From Micromonospora yangpuensis (lineage in GTDB: Bacteria; Actinomycetota; Actinomycetes; Mycobacteriales; Micromonosporaceae): 64,000 nucleotides of DNA. How positions within the stretch are numbered: position 1 is the stretch's first letter; each line of letters opens with the position of its first letter. The position numbers and the translations under genes were made by a program. The notes below the pieces were generated by a model. That model made no database searches, was not told the DNA's origin, and saw only the letters and a program-made list of their open reading frames with translations. Positions 44,581 through 54,834 of the stretch are shown piece after piece. The stretch is taken from contig NZ_FMIA01000002.1 in assembly GCF_900091615.1 (NCBI RefSeq), positions 496,001 through 560,000 of the forward strand, given 5' to 3'.

Positions 44581-47016
44581 TCAGGAGAAGCGGACCTTCA
44601 GCGAGGTGCCGTTCTCCTCGACGACCCGGATCTTCGTACCGGTCGCGGGGAGCTTGACGCCGTGGTTCGGCAGCTCGGCGAACCAGTACTTCTTGGTGTC
44701 GTCGAAGAGCGGCTTCGCCGCCTTGCCCCGGATGTACTGCGGCTGGCTGTTCACGTGCAGCGTGAACGAGTCGGCCTTGCGCAGGCTGAACGGTGCGTCG
44801 TACACCTGCACCCGGGCCCGCCACGGCTGGCCGGTCAGGTTGTAGATCGGCTCCGGCCGGGAGTCGATGATCATGTTCCGGCCCTCGCCCGGGTGGGCGA
44901 AGGTGTCGTTGTCGGCCCACCTGGTGTTCCAGTAGGAGATGAGCAGACCCTCCTGGTACGCGTAGTGGTCCACCCAGTCCGGCTTCGTGTTGGCGTAGCC
45001 GAAGAAGTACGGGCCGGTCTGCAGGTACTTGTCGTACGAGACGTACGACCGGTGACCCGCGATGTAGTAGTTGTCGAAGAGCCGGGTGTACGTCTCCTCG
45101 GCGATGGTCCAGCCGTCGAGCGTCCACTCGCCGGGGCCGTCCTCGGCACCGTCGGTGGCCAGCACCGCCCCGTCGGCGGTCACCGTGACGGCGTCACCGT
45201 AGAAGCCGCCCTCGGAGACCCCACCGTCGGTCTGGTACCGGAGCCGGAACTGGGCGACCTTGCCGGCGGCGAAGTCCAGCGGGATGTTGATGTCGACCCA
45301 CTCGCCGCCGCTGCTGCCGTCCAGCGCCGGACGCGGGTCGTCGGGCGAGATCGGCGGGATCGGCTCACCGTCGACGGTGCCCGGCAGCATCGTCCAGGTC
45401 GCACCGCCGTCGACCGAGCCCTCGAAGAAGAGGTAGTCGTAGTCTTCCTCGATGCTGTAGCGGCCCTTGAGCGACACCGCCGCCGTCGACTTCCCGGTCA
45501 GGTCGATCGTCCGGGTCATCGTGTTGTTCAGGTCGTCGGCGTTGCCGGAGAAGAACTGCTTGTCGCCCTCGAACGGCTTGCCGTTGTCGAATTCGTACTC
45601 CCGCTGGGGGAGTACCACCACGGCGGCCTGCGGCTTGTCGGAGTTGTACTCCTGTGGACCGAGGTTCAGCGTCTTCTTCTGCCCCGCGACGACCACCTCG
45701 TAGTCGAGCCAGCCGAGCTGGAGCTTGTTCCACGCGCCCAGGTCGCCACCGCGCTCACCGATGCCGCCGTCGTTCTTGCCGCCGAGGCGGCTCTGGGCCA
45801 TCAGCGTCCAGTGCTCGTTGTTGTTGTCCCCGCCGCTGATGACGTTGTAGTCGTCCGGCAGGCCCAGGTCGTGGCCGTACTCGTGGTAGAAGACGCTGCG
45901 GCCACCGTTCTCCGGCTGGATGGTGTAGTCACCGATCCAGACCCCGGTGTTGCCGATCTGGGTGCCGCCGGCCGGGAAGTTCGGCGGGCCGGTCAACCCC
46001 TGCTGGGTGGCGTAGGCGTACCAGCGGTGGCTCCAGATGGCGTCCTCACCCTGGATCGGGTCGCCGTCGGCCATGTCGCCGCCTGCGTGCACGATCTGGA
46101 AGTGGTCGATGTAGCCGTCCGGCTCGTTGAAGTTGCCGTCGCCGTCGTGGTCGTACCGGTCCCACTTGTCCATCGCCTTGACGTCGGCGGCGATCTCGGC
46201 GTCGCTGCGGCCCTGGGCCTTCTGGTCGGCGACCCACTGGTTGGCGGCGTCGCGCACCAGCGCCCAGACGTTGTTGCAGACGTTCGAGGCGCAGACGTTC
46301 GGGTCGGTGTCGGCCTCGTCGAGCGAGCGGCCGTAGCGGGCCTCGTTGAACGGGACCTTCACCCAGTTGGTGACCTGTCCGTCCACGCTGTAACGACCCG
46401 AGGACTGGGCCTCGTAGTACTGCTTGAGCGACTCGTCGCCCCGGCCGGTGCCGAAGTACAGCTGGCGGAAGTACTCCGGGCTGTAGTCGGCCTGCCAGAC
46501 GGTGGAGTTGTCCACCGAGCGGTTCGGCTCCGGGATCTCGTTGTGCTGCGGACCGTCGAACCTGGTCGGGCCGGGCCAGTCCGGGTTGAGGTCCTTGTCC
46601 GGGTAGTCCGGGTGTCGCTCGTTGCCGAACTCGGCCAGGATCACGAAGATCTGGTCGGTCTTCTCCCGGGACAACTCGACGTACTGGTCCGTTTTGGTGG
46701 CGCCGCCGACCCGGGCGGAACGGGCGTTGGCCCCGGCCGGGCCGCCGGCGGTCTCGCCGACCTTGACTACCGTGCTGCCGTTGATCCGCTGAGGCTTGGT
46801 CCGGCCGGAGAGGACGTCGGTGAGCCCCTCCTGACGCATCGCGCGCCGCTTGTCCTCCAGCGGGTTGGGCAGGTCGTGCTCGGCATGAGCGGGTTCGGCG
46901 ACCGACGGGGCGGCTGCCGGCGGGTCCGCCTGCGGCGCGGCGCTGGCGGACGACGCCGCCACGAATCCCGTCGCCGTCAGGGAGAGCCCGAGCAGACCCA
47001 CTGCGACTTTGCGCAC
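44581..47016 (-). CDS. Secreted M6 metalloprotease (immune inhibitor A family)
   Basis: 811 residues. Signal peptide VRKVAVGLLGLSLTATGF to ASASAA (about 1-30), a propeptide, then the zinc site HEYGHDLG at His378-Glu379-His382. The C-terminal half contains a sugar-binding-like beta domain and the M6 tail. These proteases degrade extracellular proteins. GTG 47016 has GGAGG 7 nt upstream; the longer open frame starting at 47178 runs through the promoter. It is monocistronic, with a palindrome upstream. Confidence 0.9.
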   Translation of the reverse strand: MRKVAVGLLGLSLTATGFVAASSASAAPQADPPAAAPSVAEPAHAEHDLPNPLEDKRRAMRQEGLTDVLSGRTKPQRINGSTVVKVGETAGGPAGANARSARVGGATKTDQYVELSREKTDQIFVILAEFGNERHPDYPDKDLNPDWPGPTRFDGPQHNEIPEPNRSVDNSTVWQADYSPEYFRQLYFGTGRGDESLKQYYEAQSSGRYSVDGQVTNWVKVPFNEARYGRSLDEADTDPNVCASNVCNNVWALVRDAANQWVADQKAQGRSDAEIAADVKAMDKWDRYDHDGDGNFNEPDGYIDHFQIVHAGGDMADGDPIQGEDAIWSHRWYAYATQQGLTGPPNFPAGGTQIGNTGVWIGDYTIQPENGGRSVFYHEYGHDLGLPDDYNVISGGDNNNEHWTLMAQSRLGGKNDGGIGERGGDLGAWNKLQLGWLDYEVVVAGQKKTLNLGPQEYNSDKPQAAVVVLPQREYEFDNGKPFEGDKQFFSGNADDLNNTMTRTIDLTGKSTAAVSLKGRYSIEEDYDYLFFEGSVDGGATWTMLPGTVDGEPIPPISPDDPRPALDGSSGGEWVDINIPLDFAAGKVAQFRLRYQTDGGVSEGGFYGDAVTVTADGAVLATDGAEDGPGEWTLDGWTIAEETYTRLFDNYYIAGHRSYVSYDKYLQTGPYFFGYANTKPDWVDHYAYQEGLLISYWNTRWADNDTFAHPGEGRNMIIDSRPEPIYNLTGQPWRARVQVYDAPFSLRKADSFTLHVNSQPQYIRGKAAKPLFDDTKKYWFAELPNHGVKLPATGTKIRVVEENGTSLKVRFS

Positions 47017-47072
47017 GTGGTACCTCCGGTGTTGGGGAACCGGCCCACGGGGACAAGGGCCGGTAGTAGTGA

Positions 47073-47086
47073 TCCCACGCGTGGGA
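47073..47086. promoter_or_regulatory. Perfect palindrome upstream of the M6 peptidase gene
   Basis: TCCCACGCGTGGGA lies 57 bp before the start codon. On the minus strand TATGTT just upstream (about 47098) could be a -10 box, placing the palindrome near +10. CACTGGTG occurs twice nearby. Confidence 0.45.
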
Positions 47087-47205
47087 CCACTGGTGAACAT
47101 AGACACTGGTGGGACGGGTGGGAAGATGCGTGCGCCGATTCGTGGCAAGAATTTGTGTCGGCTGTCCGTCGCCGTCACACGCCCGTGTCACATCCGGGCA
47201 ACAGA

Positions 47206-47237
47206 AAGGGTGGCGGTCCGTCCGGACCGCCACCCTT
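47206..47237 (-). terminator. acs terminator
   Basis: AAGGGTGGCGGTCC (47206-47219) pairs exactly with 47224-47237 around a 4-nt loop. On the minus strand TTTCTGTT follows it. It sits 23 bp beyond the acs stop. Confidence 0.75.
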
Positions 47238-47259
47238 CGATCTGGGGTACGTCGTCGCG

Positions 47260-49251
<1,992 letters not shown>

Positions 49252-49373
49252 GCCGGACTCCTTCTCCACTCACGTGACCTGCATCTCGATGAGCCGAGGC
49301 TAGTCGGGTACCCCGCCCGCGGCGACCGCAGTCGCCCGGATCGCGCCCAACGGCCCCCACCACGCGCCCAGCT

Positions 49374-49427
49374 GTAAGGAAGGGCCCCCTGTTAACGCTT
49401 TCGGTAGAGAAGGGCACCCCTCTCACC
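49374..49427 (+). repeat. Dispersed palindromic intergenic repeat, copy 4 (type A)
   Basis: 54 bp aligning end to end with copy 1 at 40-93. It lies in a divergent promoter region, so it is not a simple terminator. It is followed by a G/C low-complexity stretch (49428-49545) of GGCGG and CCGCC runs. Confidence 0.8.
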
Positions 49428-49550
49428 GCCCCGGGCGGCGGGGGCGGTCCGCGGGGCGGCGCCACGGGCGGGGGCGGTCCGGGCGGCGCCGTGGGCGGCG
49501 GGGGTGGTGCGGGCACCGCCACGGGCGGCGGGGGCGGTCGGCGGGTTCGC

Positions 49551-49556
49551 TAGCGT
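49551..49556 (+). promoter_or_regulatory. -10 box for a leaderless transcript
   Basis: TAGCGT begins 12 bases before GTG 49563, so the transcript would start on the start codon. This is the same spacing as at 7317 for the gene at 7329. Confidence 0.5.
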
Positions 49557-49562
49557 GGCGGG

Positions 49563-50309
49563 GTGACCGACGATCCGCTCGCCCCGCTGCTCGGGCTCGC
49601 CGACATCGCACCCGCCGTCGACCGGGCCCGCGAGCGGTTCGACCAGGCGTTGGGCCACCGCGCGCTACGCCGGCACGGCGGCCAGGTCGCGGCCGAGGTC
49701 AGCCTCCGGTCCGCGGTGGCCAGCGCCGCCCTGCAGGGGTACGCCCACGAGCGCGAGGCGGTCCGCGCCGGTACGGTCACCGACCCGGTGCTGCAGGGCG
49801 CGCTCCGGGTGGCCGGGGCGCTGCCTACGCTGAGCGAGCGCTGGTCGACGGCGCCCCGACAGGTGCTGGCCAGGCTGCACGTGCTTGCCGCCCGGGACGT
49901 CGTACCCGAGCAGGAGCTGGGGCGGCCGGTGGCGGATGCGGCGCTCGGGGCGCGACTGGACGCGTTGGCCGGCCTGGTCGCCGGCGGTACGAAGGTGTCG
50001 CCGTTGGTCCTGGCCGCGGTGGTGCACGGGGAGCTGCTGGCGCTGCGGCCGTTCGCCGGGCCGTCGTCGGTGGTGGCCCGGGGCGCGGCCCGGCTGGTCC
50101 TGCTGGCCAGCGGTTTCGACCCGCGCGGCCTGCTCGCGGTGGATGTCGGCCATCACGACCGGGAACCCGAGTACGTCGGCGCGGCCGGCGCCTTCGCCAC
50201 CGGTACCCCGGACGGGCTGCGGTCCTGGCTGCGGCACTACCTGACGGCCGTCGAGGTGGGGGCCGACCAGCTCACCGCGATCGGCGACGAGATCCTCGCC
50301 GCCGCCTGA
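49563..50309 (+). CDS. Fic-like protein with degenerate active site
   Basis: 248 residues. The segment HGELLALRPFAGPSSVVARGAARL, here cited in pieces, aligns with the Fic motif HPFxxGNGRxxR, but His is Arg162, and the GNGR part is PSSV. Only the Pro-Phe and a distal Arg173 remain. An upstream SAALQG (54-59) recalls the Fic inhibitory SxxxEG helix with Glu changed to Gln. AMPylation therefore looks unlikely. No ribosome site; probably leaderless. It is divergent from acs and matches the actinobacterial synteny around Rv3662c as I recall it. Confidence 0.65.
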   Translation: MTDDPLAPLLGLADIAPAVDRARERFDQALGHRALRRHGGQVAAEVSLRSAVASAALQGYAHEREAVRAGTVTDPVLQGALRVAGALPTLSERWSTAPRQVLARLHVLAARDVVPEQELGRPVADAALGARLDALAGLVAGGTKVSPLVLAAVVHGELLALRPFAGPSSVVARGAARLVLLASGFDPRGLLAVDVGHHDREPEYVGAAGAFATGTPDGLRSWLRHYLTAVEVGADQLTAIGDEILAAA

Positions 50310-50372
50310 CCGCTGCTGCCTGACCGTCGATGCCCGAGCTGACACCTGACCGCTGGTGCCCGAGCTACATTC
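50307..50372. repeat. 26-bp tandem repeats starting on a stop codon
   Basis: TGACCG-initiated units at 50307-50320 (partial), 50321-50346 and 50347-50372. The first TGA is the Fic-like gene's stop. The last unit also overlaps the minus-strand stop of the neighbouring small membrane protein. Confidence 0.75.
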
Positions 50373-50574
50373 GGCCGCGGCGGCGGCCGTAGGGCACCCC
50401 GACCAGTACGACGGCCAGGCCGACGAGGCCGACGGTGAGCAGCAGCCCCTGATCGGTTTTGGACACCATCGCGAAGAGCACCATCACCATGCTGAACATC
50501 GCGGTCACCCCGGCCAGCATCCACATGACCGGCGGCGGATAGTGCCCCTGGCTCTGATTCTCCCGAGTCGCCAT
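50365..50574 (-). CDS. Small two-helix membrane protein
   Basis: 69 residues. MATRENQSQGHYPPPVMW precedes two hydrophobic segments (MLAGVTAMFSMVMVLFAMV and LLLTVGLVGLAVVLVGV), ending in a basic RRRGRM. GGAGGGAG lies 6 nt before ATG 50574. No family recognised. It is probably co-transcribed with the HAD gene upstream (112-bp gap). Confidence 0.7.
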   Translation of the reverse strand: MATRENQSQGHYPPPVMWMLAGVTAMFSMVMVLFAMVSKTDQGLLLTVGLVGLAVVLVGVPYGRRRGRM

Positions 50575-50686
50575 CGGTTCTCCCTCCCGCGCCCTGAATC
50601 TGCCGCGTCGTGAAGACTTGTACCTGATGTTCCCGGTGTCGTATTCGGTAAACCGATCGTCGAGTTGTTCGCCCGACGTCGGTCGC

Positions 50687-51487
50687 TCAGGTCGCCGCGA
50701 CCCGGGTCCGCCGGTGCCGGCCGTACCAGGCGATGCCGATCGCCACGCCCACCCCGACGCTGAGCGCGGCGGCGGCCACCGGCACGGCGGGGCGCTCGCG
50801 CAGCCGCCGGCCCAGCGGCACCGGGTGCCGGAACTCCAACACCGGCCAGGCGTTCTCGGTGGCCAGCTTGCGCAGCGCCCGGTCCGGGTTGACCACCGAG
50901 GGGTGACCGACACACTCCAACAACGGCCGATCACTGTACGAGTCGGAGTACGCGTACGACTCGGCCAGGTCGTACCCGCGTTCGGCGGCCAGCTCACGGA
51001 CCCCGTCGACCTTGCTCGGCCCGGCCGCGTAGAACTCGACCTCACCGCTGTACCGGCCGTCCACCACCGCCATCCGGGTGGCGATCACGTCGGTGATCCC
51101 GAGCAGCTCGCCGATCGGCCGGACCATCTCGTCACCGGAGGCGGAGACCAGCACCACGTCCCGGCCGTCGGCGCGATGCTGCTCGATAAGCGCGGCGGCC
51201 TCGGCGTACACGTAGGGGTTGATCAGCTCGTGCAGGGTCTCCGCCACGATCTGGCGGACCTGCTCCACCGGCCACCCCTTGCAGAGCGCGGCGAGGTAGT
51301 CCCGGGTCCGGGCCATGGTCTGCTCGTCGGTGCCGCCCAGCCGGAACATCAGCTGCGCGTACGCCGACTTGACCACGTCCCGCCGGGTGATCAGACCGTC
51401 CCGGTAGAACGGCCGTCCGAACGCCAGGGCGCTCGACTTGGCGATGACGGTCTTGTCCAGATCGAAAAAAGCGGCACTTCGGCCCAC
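50687..51487 (-). CDS. HAD-IB family phosphatase (SerB-like)
   Basis: 266 residues. Motif I FFDLDKTVI (nucleophile Asp), motif II VLVSASGDEM and the motif III/IV region YSDSYSDRPLL are intact. The C-terminal ~35 residues include a membrane helix (AVPVAAAALSVGVGVAIGIAWYG in part) and a basic tail, so it may be membrane-tethered. It would hydrolyse a phosphomonoester; the substrate is unknown. Start GTG 51487, with TAGACT at 51501-51496 on the minus strand giving a nearly leaderless transcript. It corresponds by position to Rv3661. Confidence 0.88.
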   Translation of the reverse strand: MGRSAAFFDLDKTVIAKSSALAFGRPFYRDGLITRRDVVKSAYAQLMFRLGGTDEQTMARTRDYLAALCKGWPVEQVRQIVAETLHELINPYVYAEAAALIEQHRADGRDVVLVSASGDEMVRPIGELLGITDVIATRMAVVDGRYSGEVEFYAAGPSKVDGVRELAAERGYDLAESYAYSDSYSDRPLLECVGHPSVVNPDRALRKLATENAWPVLEFRHPVPLGRRLRERPAVPVAAAALSVGVGVAIGIAWYGRHRRTRVAAT

Positions 51488-51710
51488 GGCGCGAAAGTCT
51501 AGCCCGATCGTCTATCGTCGGCGGGTGCCCGGGGGCGGCAGTACCTCCCCACCTGCGCACCGCGTCACGATATCACTCCTACCAGTGATCGTGGTCACAC
51601 TCCGCGAGCGGGATTTTGCAGTGAGTGGAGGTAACGCCACTCGACGTGCACACGGTCCCTCAGGCATGCTTGTCCTCACGGCAAGTATTCGCACCTTGTG
51701 CCGCACACAG

Positions 51711-51813
51711 GCCCCTGGCGGTCGCACCCCCCCGTGACCGCCGGGTGGGTTCGGCTCAATCCCCCCGGAGCCGGACCATCGACGACCCCCGTCTCCCCCC
51801 GACGGGGGTCGTC
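51711..51813 (+). ncRNA. 6C small RNA
   Basis: Three hairpins in a row: 51717-51742 (7-bp stem GGCGGTC, loop with seven C), 51748-51777 (10-bp stem, loop with six C) and 51781-51813 (13-bp perfect stem, loop with six C, probably the terminator). Two adjacent stems with C6 loops define the actinobacterial 6C RNA. The location between a HAD phosphatase and the ssd/tad block matches M. tuberculosis B11 between Rv3661 and Rv3660c as I recall. No clear promoter seen. The 5' end is approximate. Confidence 0.75.
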
Positions 51814-51815
51814 TC

Positions 51816-52067
51816 TTACCCCTGGGAGCGCGACCGTACGGGGCACAGGGCCTCGTCCACGCCATCGGGGCGTTCCGGGTCGGGCCCCTGAGCTTCCCCG
51901 GTAGCCCGGAGGACGATCTGCGCGGCGGCTTGGGCAGGAGTCAGGTGCGTGGTGTCGATGACCTCGGCCTCGGCATGCAGCCACGTGCGGGCCGCCTCGG
52001 CGTAGGGCTTGAGGTGCGTCTCAGCCGGTTGTGACGCATATGTGCCGCCACGGTGAGCTGCCGTCAT
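51816..52067 (-). pseudogene. Truncated gene fragment (C-terminal part of a nucleotide-binding protein?)
   Basis: An open frame of 83 codons from ATG 52067. THLKPYAEAARTWLHAEAEV and IDTTHLTPAQAAAQIVLRAT resemble the last helices of small AAA/kinase-like proteins found in this group of bacteria, but no P-loop lies upstream in any frame of the next 240 bp. It ends 2 bp from the 6C terminator. I read it as a remnant; a short functional protein cannot be excluded. Confidence 0.45.
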
Positions 52068-52308
52068 AGATGCTCGCAACTTCCAGGATCTTGTCTCCAA
52101 GACCCCATCCCGGGAGCACCACAACAAGGAAGTTGTCGCCTGCCGGTCGGTTGCTCGGGGCGGGATGTGGTGGCGTGCCCCGTAGGCAACCGAGCATCGG
52201 GGCGGACTTTGTCGGGGCCCTGTGCTCGTGGCCCCATAACCCACTGCGCGTTTTCGGCCGGCCACCAATTCGGTGGTGGTCGGGGCCGACGGCGGGGAGG
52301 ATGCGTCA
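52068..52308. other. Intergenic region with imperfect inverted repeats
   Basis: No convincing gene. Contains a bulged inverted repeat GGTTGC...GCAACC (about 52148-52195) and GGCCACCA...TGGTGGTC (about 52260-52281), the latter just before the GNAT gene. Base composition is slightly less GC-rich than its surroundings. Confidence 0.4.
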
Positions 52309-53073
52309 ATGGCTCGATCGGCTGTGTCACAACGCGTCGAGGAACTCTGGGTCAGCCTCGCCGGTGTCACGACCAGCTTCCCGGCCGACGGCGTACAGGT
52401 GGTTGTCGCGGCCGGGTCGCGGCTGTGCCCACCGGCGTGGGTCGGCATCGTGGTGTTGGAAAGCTCCGGCCTCGCCACCGCGCCGGACGCGGTCACCGCC
52501 CGGTTCCTGCGTGAGTCGCTGGCCGGTAGACCGCTCCGGTCGGCTGTCGGGGCTGGGCGGTGGAGCGGGGAGCCGGGCGTGGTGGACGTGCTCGGCCCCG
52601 CCTCGTTGGCGTACCTCGACGAGCAGGAGTTCCGGCCAGCGGCGGAGGCCCCCGGCGTGGTCCATCTGCCGCCGGGGCACCTGGACCTTGCCCGGCTGGT
52701 AGCAGAGGTGTCCGGGGAGGACATGGCGGAAAGTGGGATCGGCGAGATCTCGTCACCGGCGTTCGTCGTCCGGGATCGCGCACGGGTGGTAGCTGCGGCA
52801 GGCTACCGCGAGTGGCCAGGCGCGGTCGCGCACATCAGCGTGCTGACCAGTGCCCGCTTTCGGGGTCGTGGACTGGCCCGTGCGGTGGCTTCCGCTGCGG
52901 TGGCGGAGGCACTGGGAAACAATCTGCTGCCGCAGTGGCGCGCCCGGAACGAGCCCTCCCGAAGGGTCGCCCGCCGACTCGGCTTCCGCGAACTCGGCGG
53001 CCAGGTGAGCATCAGATTCGCGAGCTACCAGGTACAGCGCAACGGTGACAGGAGACCACCACCCCGTCAGTAG
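52309..53073 (+). CDS. GNAT acetyltransferase with N-terminal extension
   Basis: 254 residues. The first ~150 residues are a separate poorly characterised domain. The C-terminal ~100 carry the acetyl-CoA loop VLTSARFRGRGLARAVASAA (R-G-x-G-x-A) and the NEPSRRVARRLGF turn. GGGGAGG lies 8 nt before ATG 52309. Acceptor unknown. It is the first gene of the accessory segment and stands alone. Confidence 0.78.
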   Translation: MARSAVSQRVEELWVSLAGVTTSFPADGVQVVVAAGSRLCPPAWVGIVVLESSGLATAPDAVTARFLRESLAGRPLRSAVGAGRWSGEPGVVDVLGPASLAYLDEQEFRPAAEAPGVVHLPPGHLDLARLVAEVSGEDMAESGIGEISSPAFVVRDRARVVAAAGYREWPGAVAHISVLTSARFRGRGLARAVASAAVAEALGNNLLPQWRARNEPSRRVARRLGFRELGGQVSIRFASYQVQRNGDRRPPPRQ

Positions 53074-53316
53074 GGTGACATCGTGCGGAACGGCTGAGCT
53101 CCCGATTGATCTTCGGTGACCGCTCGATCTGGCGGGGTCGGCACTTTGGGGGCGGTGCTTCATCTCGTTGCCGGGTTGTCGCAGCGACCATCGAATTCCG
53201 GCCAGCCCGGGCAGTGATGGCGGTTACCGCCGATCAGTCCTCGTTGTACCGTCGGTAACGGTGGTTGTGGACGGGATCCGGGGCTGGCTGCTCCTTCCTG
53301 CGGCGGGAGTGTCGTT
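53074..53316. other. Intergenic region upstream of an XRE regulator
   Basis: 243 bp without a convincing gene. GTTACCG (53223-53229) and CGGTAAC (53253-53259) form a 7-bp inverted repeat 60-90 bp upstream of the XRE start, a plausible operator for the regulator itself. Confidence 0.35.
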
Positions 53317-54483
53317 GTGTCGTACGCCGATTCGCGTTTCGGGGCTCAGTTGCGGGCTCTGCGTACCGCTCGGGGTTTGTCGTTGCGGGCGCTCGGGCAG
53401 CTCGCGCACCGGGGGAAGAGCCACCTGCACGACCTGGAGACGGGGGTCAAGGCTCCCGCGCTGGAAACGGCGCGGCACCTCGACGAGGTGCTCGAAGCCG
53501 GTGGTGCGCTGGCGCGGCTCGTGGGGCAGCCGGTCGATCACGACGCCGAAGCCGACGAGTTGCTTGCGCGGGTACGCGCCAGCGATGTGAGCGCCGAGAC
53601 GCTCACCCGCATCGAGGCGAGCGTCGATGATCTGGCCAGCGCGTACGCGACCAGCCGGCCGGTGGATCTGCTGCCGCTGGTGCGTAGGCGGTTGGCGTAC
53701 GTGGGTCGACTGCTCGACGGGCGGGGGACGCTGGCGCAGCGGCGCCGGTTGATCGTCGCCGGTGGCTGGTTGACCGTGCTGCGGGCGACGGTACACATCG
53801 ATCTGTTGCAGCGTTCGGCGGGCAGCGCTCATCTGGTCGCCGCTGCCAGGCTTGCCGAGCATGCCGAACACCGGGAGATCCAGGCGTGGTGTCTGGAGAC
53901 CCAGGCGTGGGACCGGCTGACCCAGGGCGGGTACCGGCAGGCGATCGACCTGTCCCAGCAGGCGCAGCGGGTGGCACCTCGGGGAAGCTCGGCGCACCTC
54001 CAGGCGACTGCTCAGGAGGCGCGGGGGTGGGCGCGGGTGGGTGACGTGCGGCGGACCCGTGCCGTGCTGGACCGCCTGGAACAGTTGACCTCTAACCTGC
54101 CGATGCCGGAGCGGGCTGAGCACCATTACCGGTACGACCCGACGAAGGCCCTGGCGTACACGGCCACGACGCTGTCCTGGGCGGGCGATCCGGCTGCGGT
54201 GCAGGTGGCCCGGGTCGCGCTGGCGGAGCTGGATCCGCGCGGTGACGGGGGTGAGCGGCCCCGGCGGTCCGCCTCTGCCCGCCTGGACCTGGCCTTGGCG
54301 TTGGTGGCCGCCGGCCAACCCGACGAAGCCAGCACGGTCGCCGCTGAGGCGATCCGGTCCGGACGGGTGGTCTCGTCGAACTGGTGGCGGGCCCGCGAGG
54401 TGCTGGAACGGGTCGAGCAGATCGACGCGGCGGAGGCGTCGGTGCTGCGTGCGGCCTACCAGGTCTACCGGCCGGTCGACTGA
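53317..54483 (+). CDS. XRE-family regulator with TPR-like C-terminus (1)
   Basis: 388 residues. Helix-turn-helix at about 8-60 (LRALRTARGLSLRALGQLAHRGKSHLHDLE). The rest is a series of Ala/Leu-rich helix pairs of tetratricopeptide type (e.g. HREIQAWCLETQAWDRLTQGGYRQAIDLS). This architecture is common in streptomycete and micromonosporal regulators that bind peptides or partner proteins. GTG 53317 with GGGAG 8 nt upstream. Target unknown. Confidence 0.8.
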   Translation: MSYADSRFGAQLRALRTARGLSLRALGQLAHRGKSHLHDLETGVKAPALETARHLDEVLEAGGALARLVGQPVDHDAEADELLARVRASDVSAETLTRIEASVDDLASAYATSRPVDLLPLVRRRLAYVGRLLDGRGTLAQRRRLIVAGGWLTVLRATVHIDLLQRSAGSAHLVAAARLAEHAEHREIQAWCLETQAWDRLTQGGYRQAIDLSQQAQRVAPRGSSAHLQATAQEARGWARVGDVRRTRAVLDRLEQLTSNLPMPERAEHHYRYDPTKALAYTATTLSWAGDPAAVQVARVALAELDPRGDGGERPRRSASARLDLALALVAAGQPDEASTVAAEAIRSGRVVSSNWWRAREVLERVEQIDAAEASVLRAAYQVYRPVD

Positions 54484-54669
54484 CAGCGGACAACCGACAC
54501 GACCAGCGGACACCCAACTTCTTTGGGTAGCCGTGTGCTCGCTCAATGCTGTGACCAGGGCGGGTGTGTCACGGTCACCGCGACCGGACGCGACCCGCGC
54601 ACAGCCGGGCGCGGCGGTGGCGGTCCTCCCACGAGCACGCCGCCGCGCCCCCTTCGAGCGGGAGTGGCG

Positions 54670-54834
54670 ATGGGTGACGACAAACCGCAGCAGAGCCTGG
54701 GCGAGCAGCTCCAGTCCGCCGAGCACGAGGCGGCCCGCCAGCGGATTCTGGATCTGGCGGAGGCGGAGCGGATTCCGGTCGAGGAGACCACCCGCGTCGT
54801 CCCGGACCGCCGTAGGCGGCGTGGTCGTGGGTGA
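54670..54834 (+). CDS. Small charged protein coupled to the second XRE regulator
   Basis: 54 residues: MGDDKPQQSLGEQLQSAEHE, then a helix and a strongly basic RRRRRGRG tail. GGGAG precedes ATG 54670. Its TGA overlaps the start of the next gene by 8 bp. No family recognised. It may be a partner or antagonist of the XRE protein; that is inference from coupling. Confidence 0.55.
   Translation: MGDDKPQQSLGEQLQSAEHEAARQRILDLAEAERIPVEETTRVVPDRRRRRGRG

Noticed and set aside
49428..49545. Possible gene in the GGCGG/CCGCC-rich stretch before the Fic-like gene
   Set aside because: Low-complexity sequence; frames encode only Pro/Arg/Gly runs with no start context.
51748..51780. tRNA-like 3' end (GGGTTCGGCTC... 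then GGACCA)
   Set aside because: No acceptor stem, D-arm or anticodon arm upstream; the segment is explained by the second 6C hairpin.
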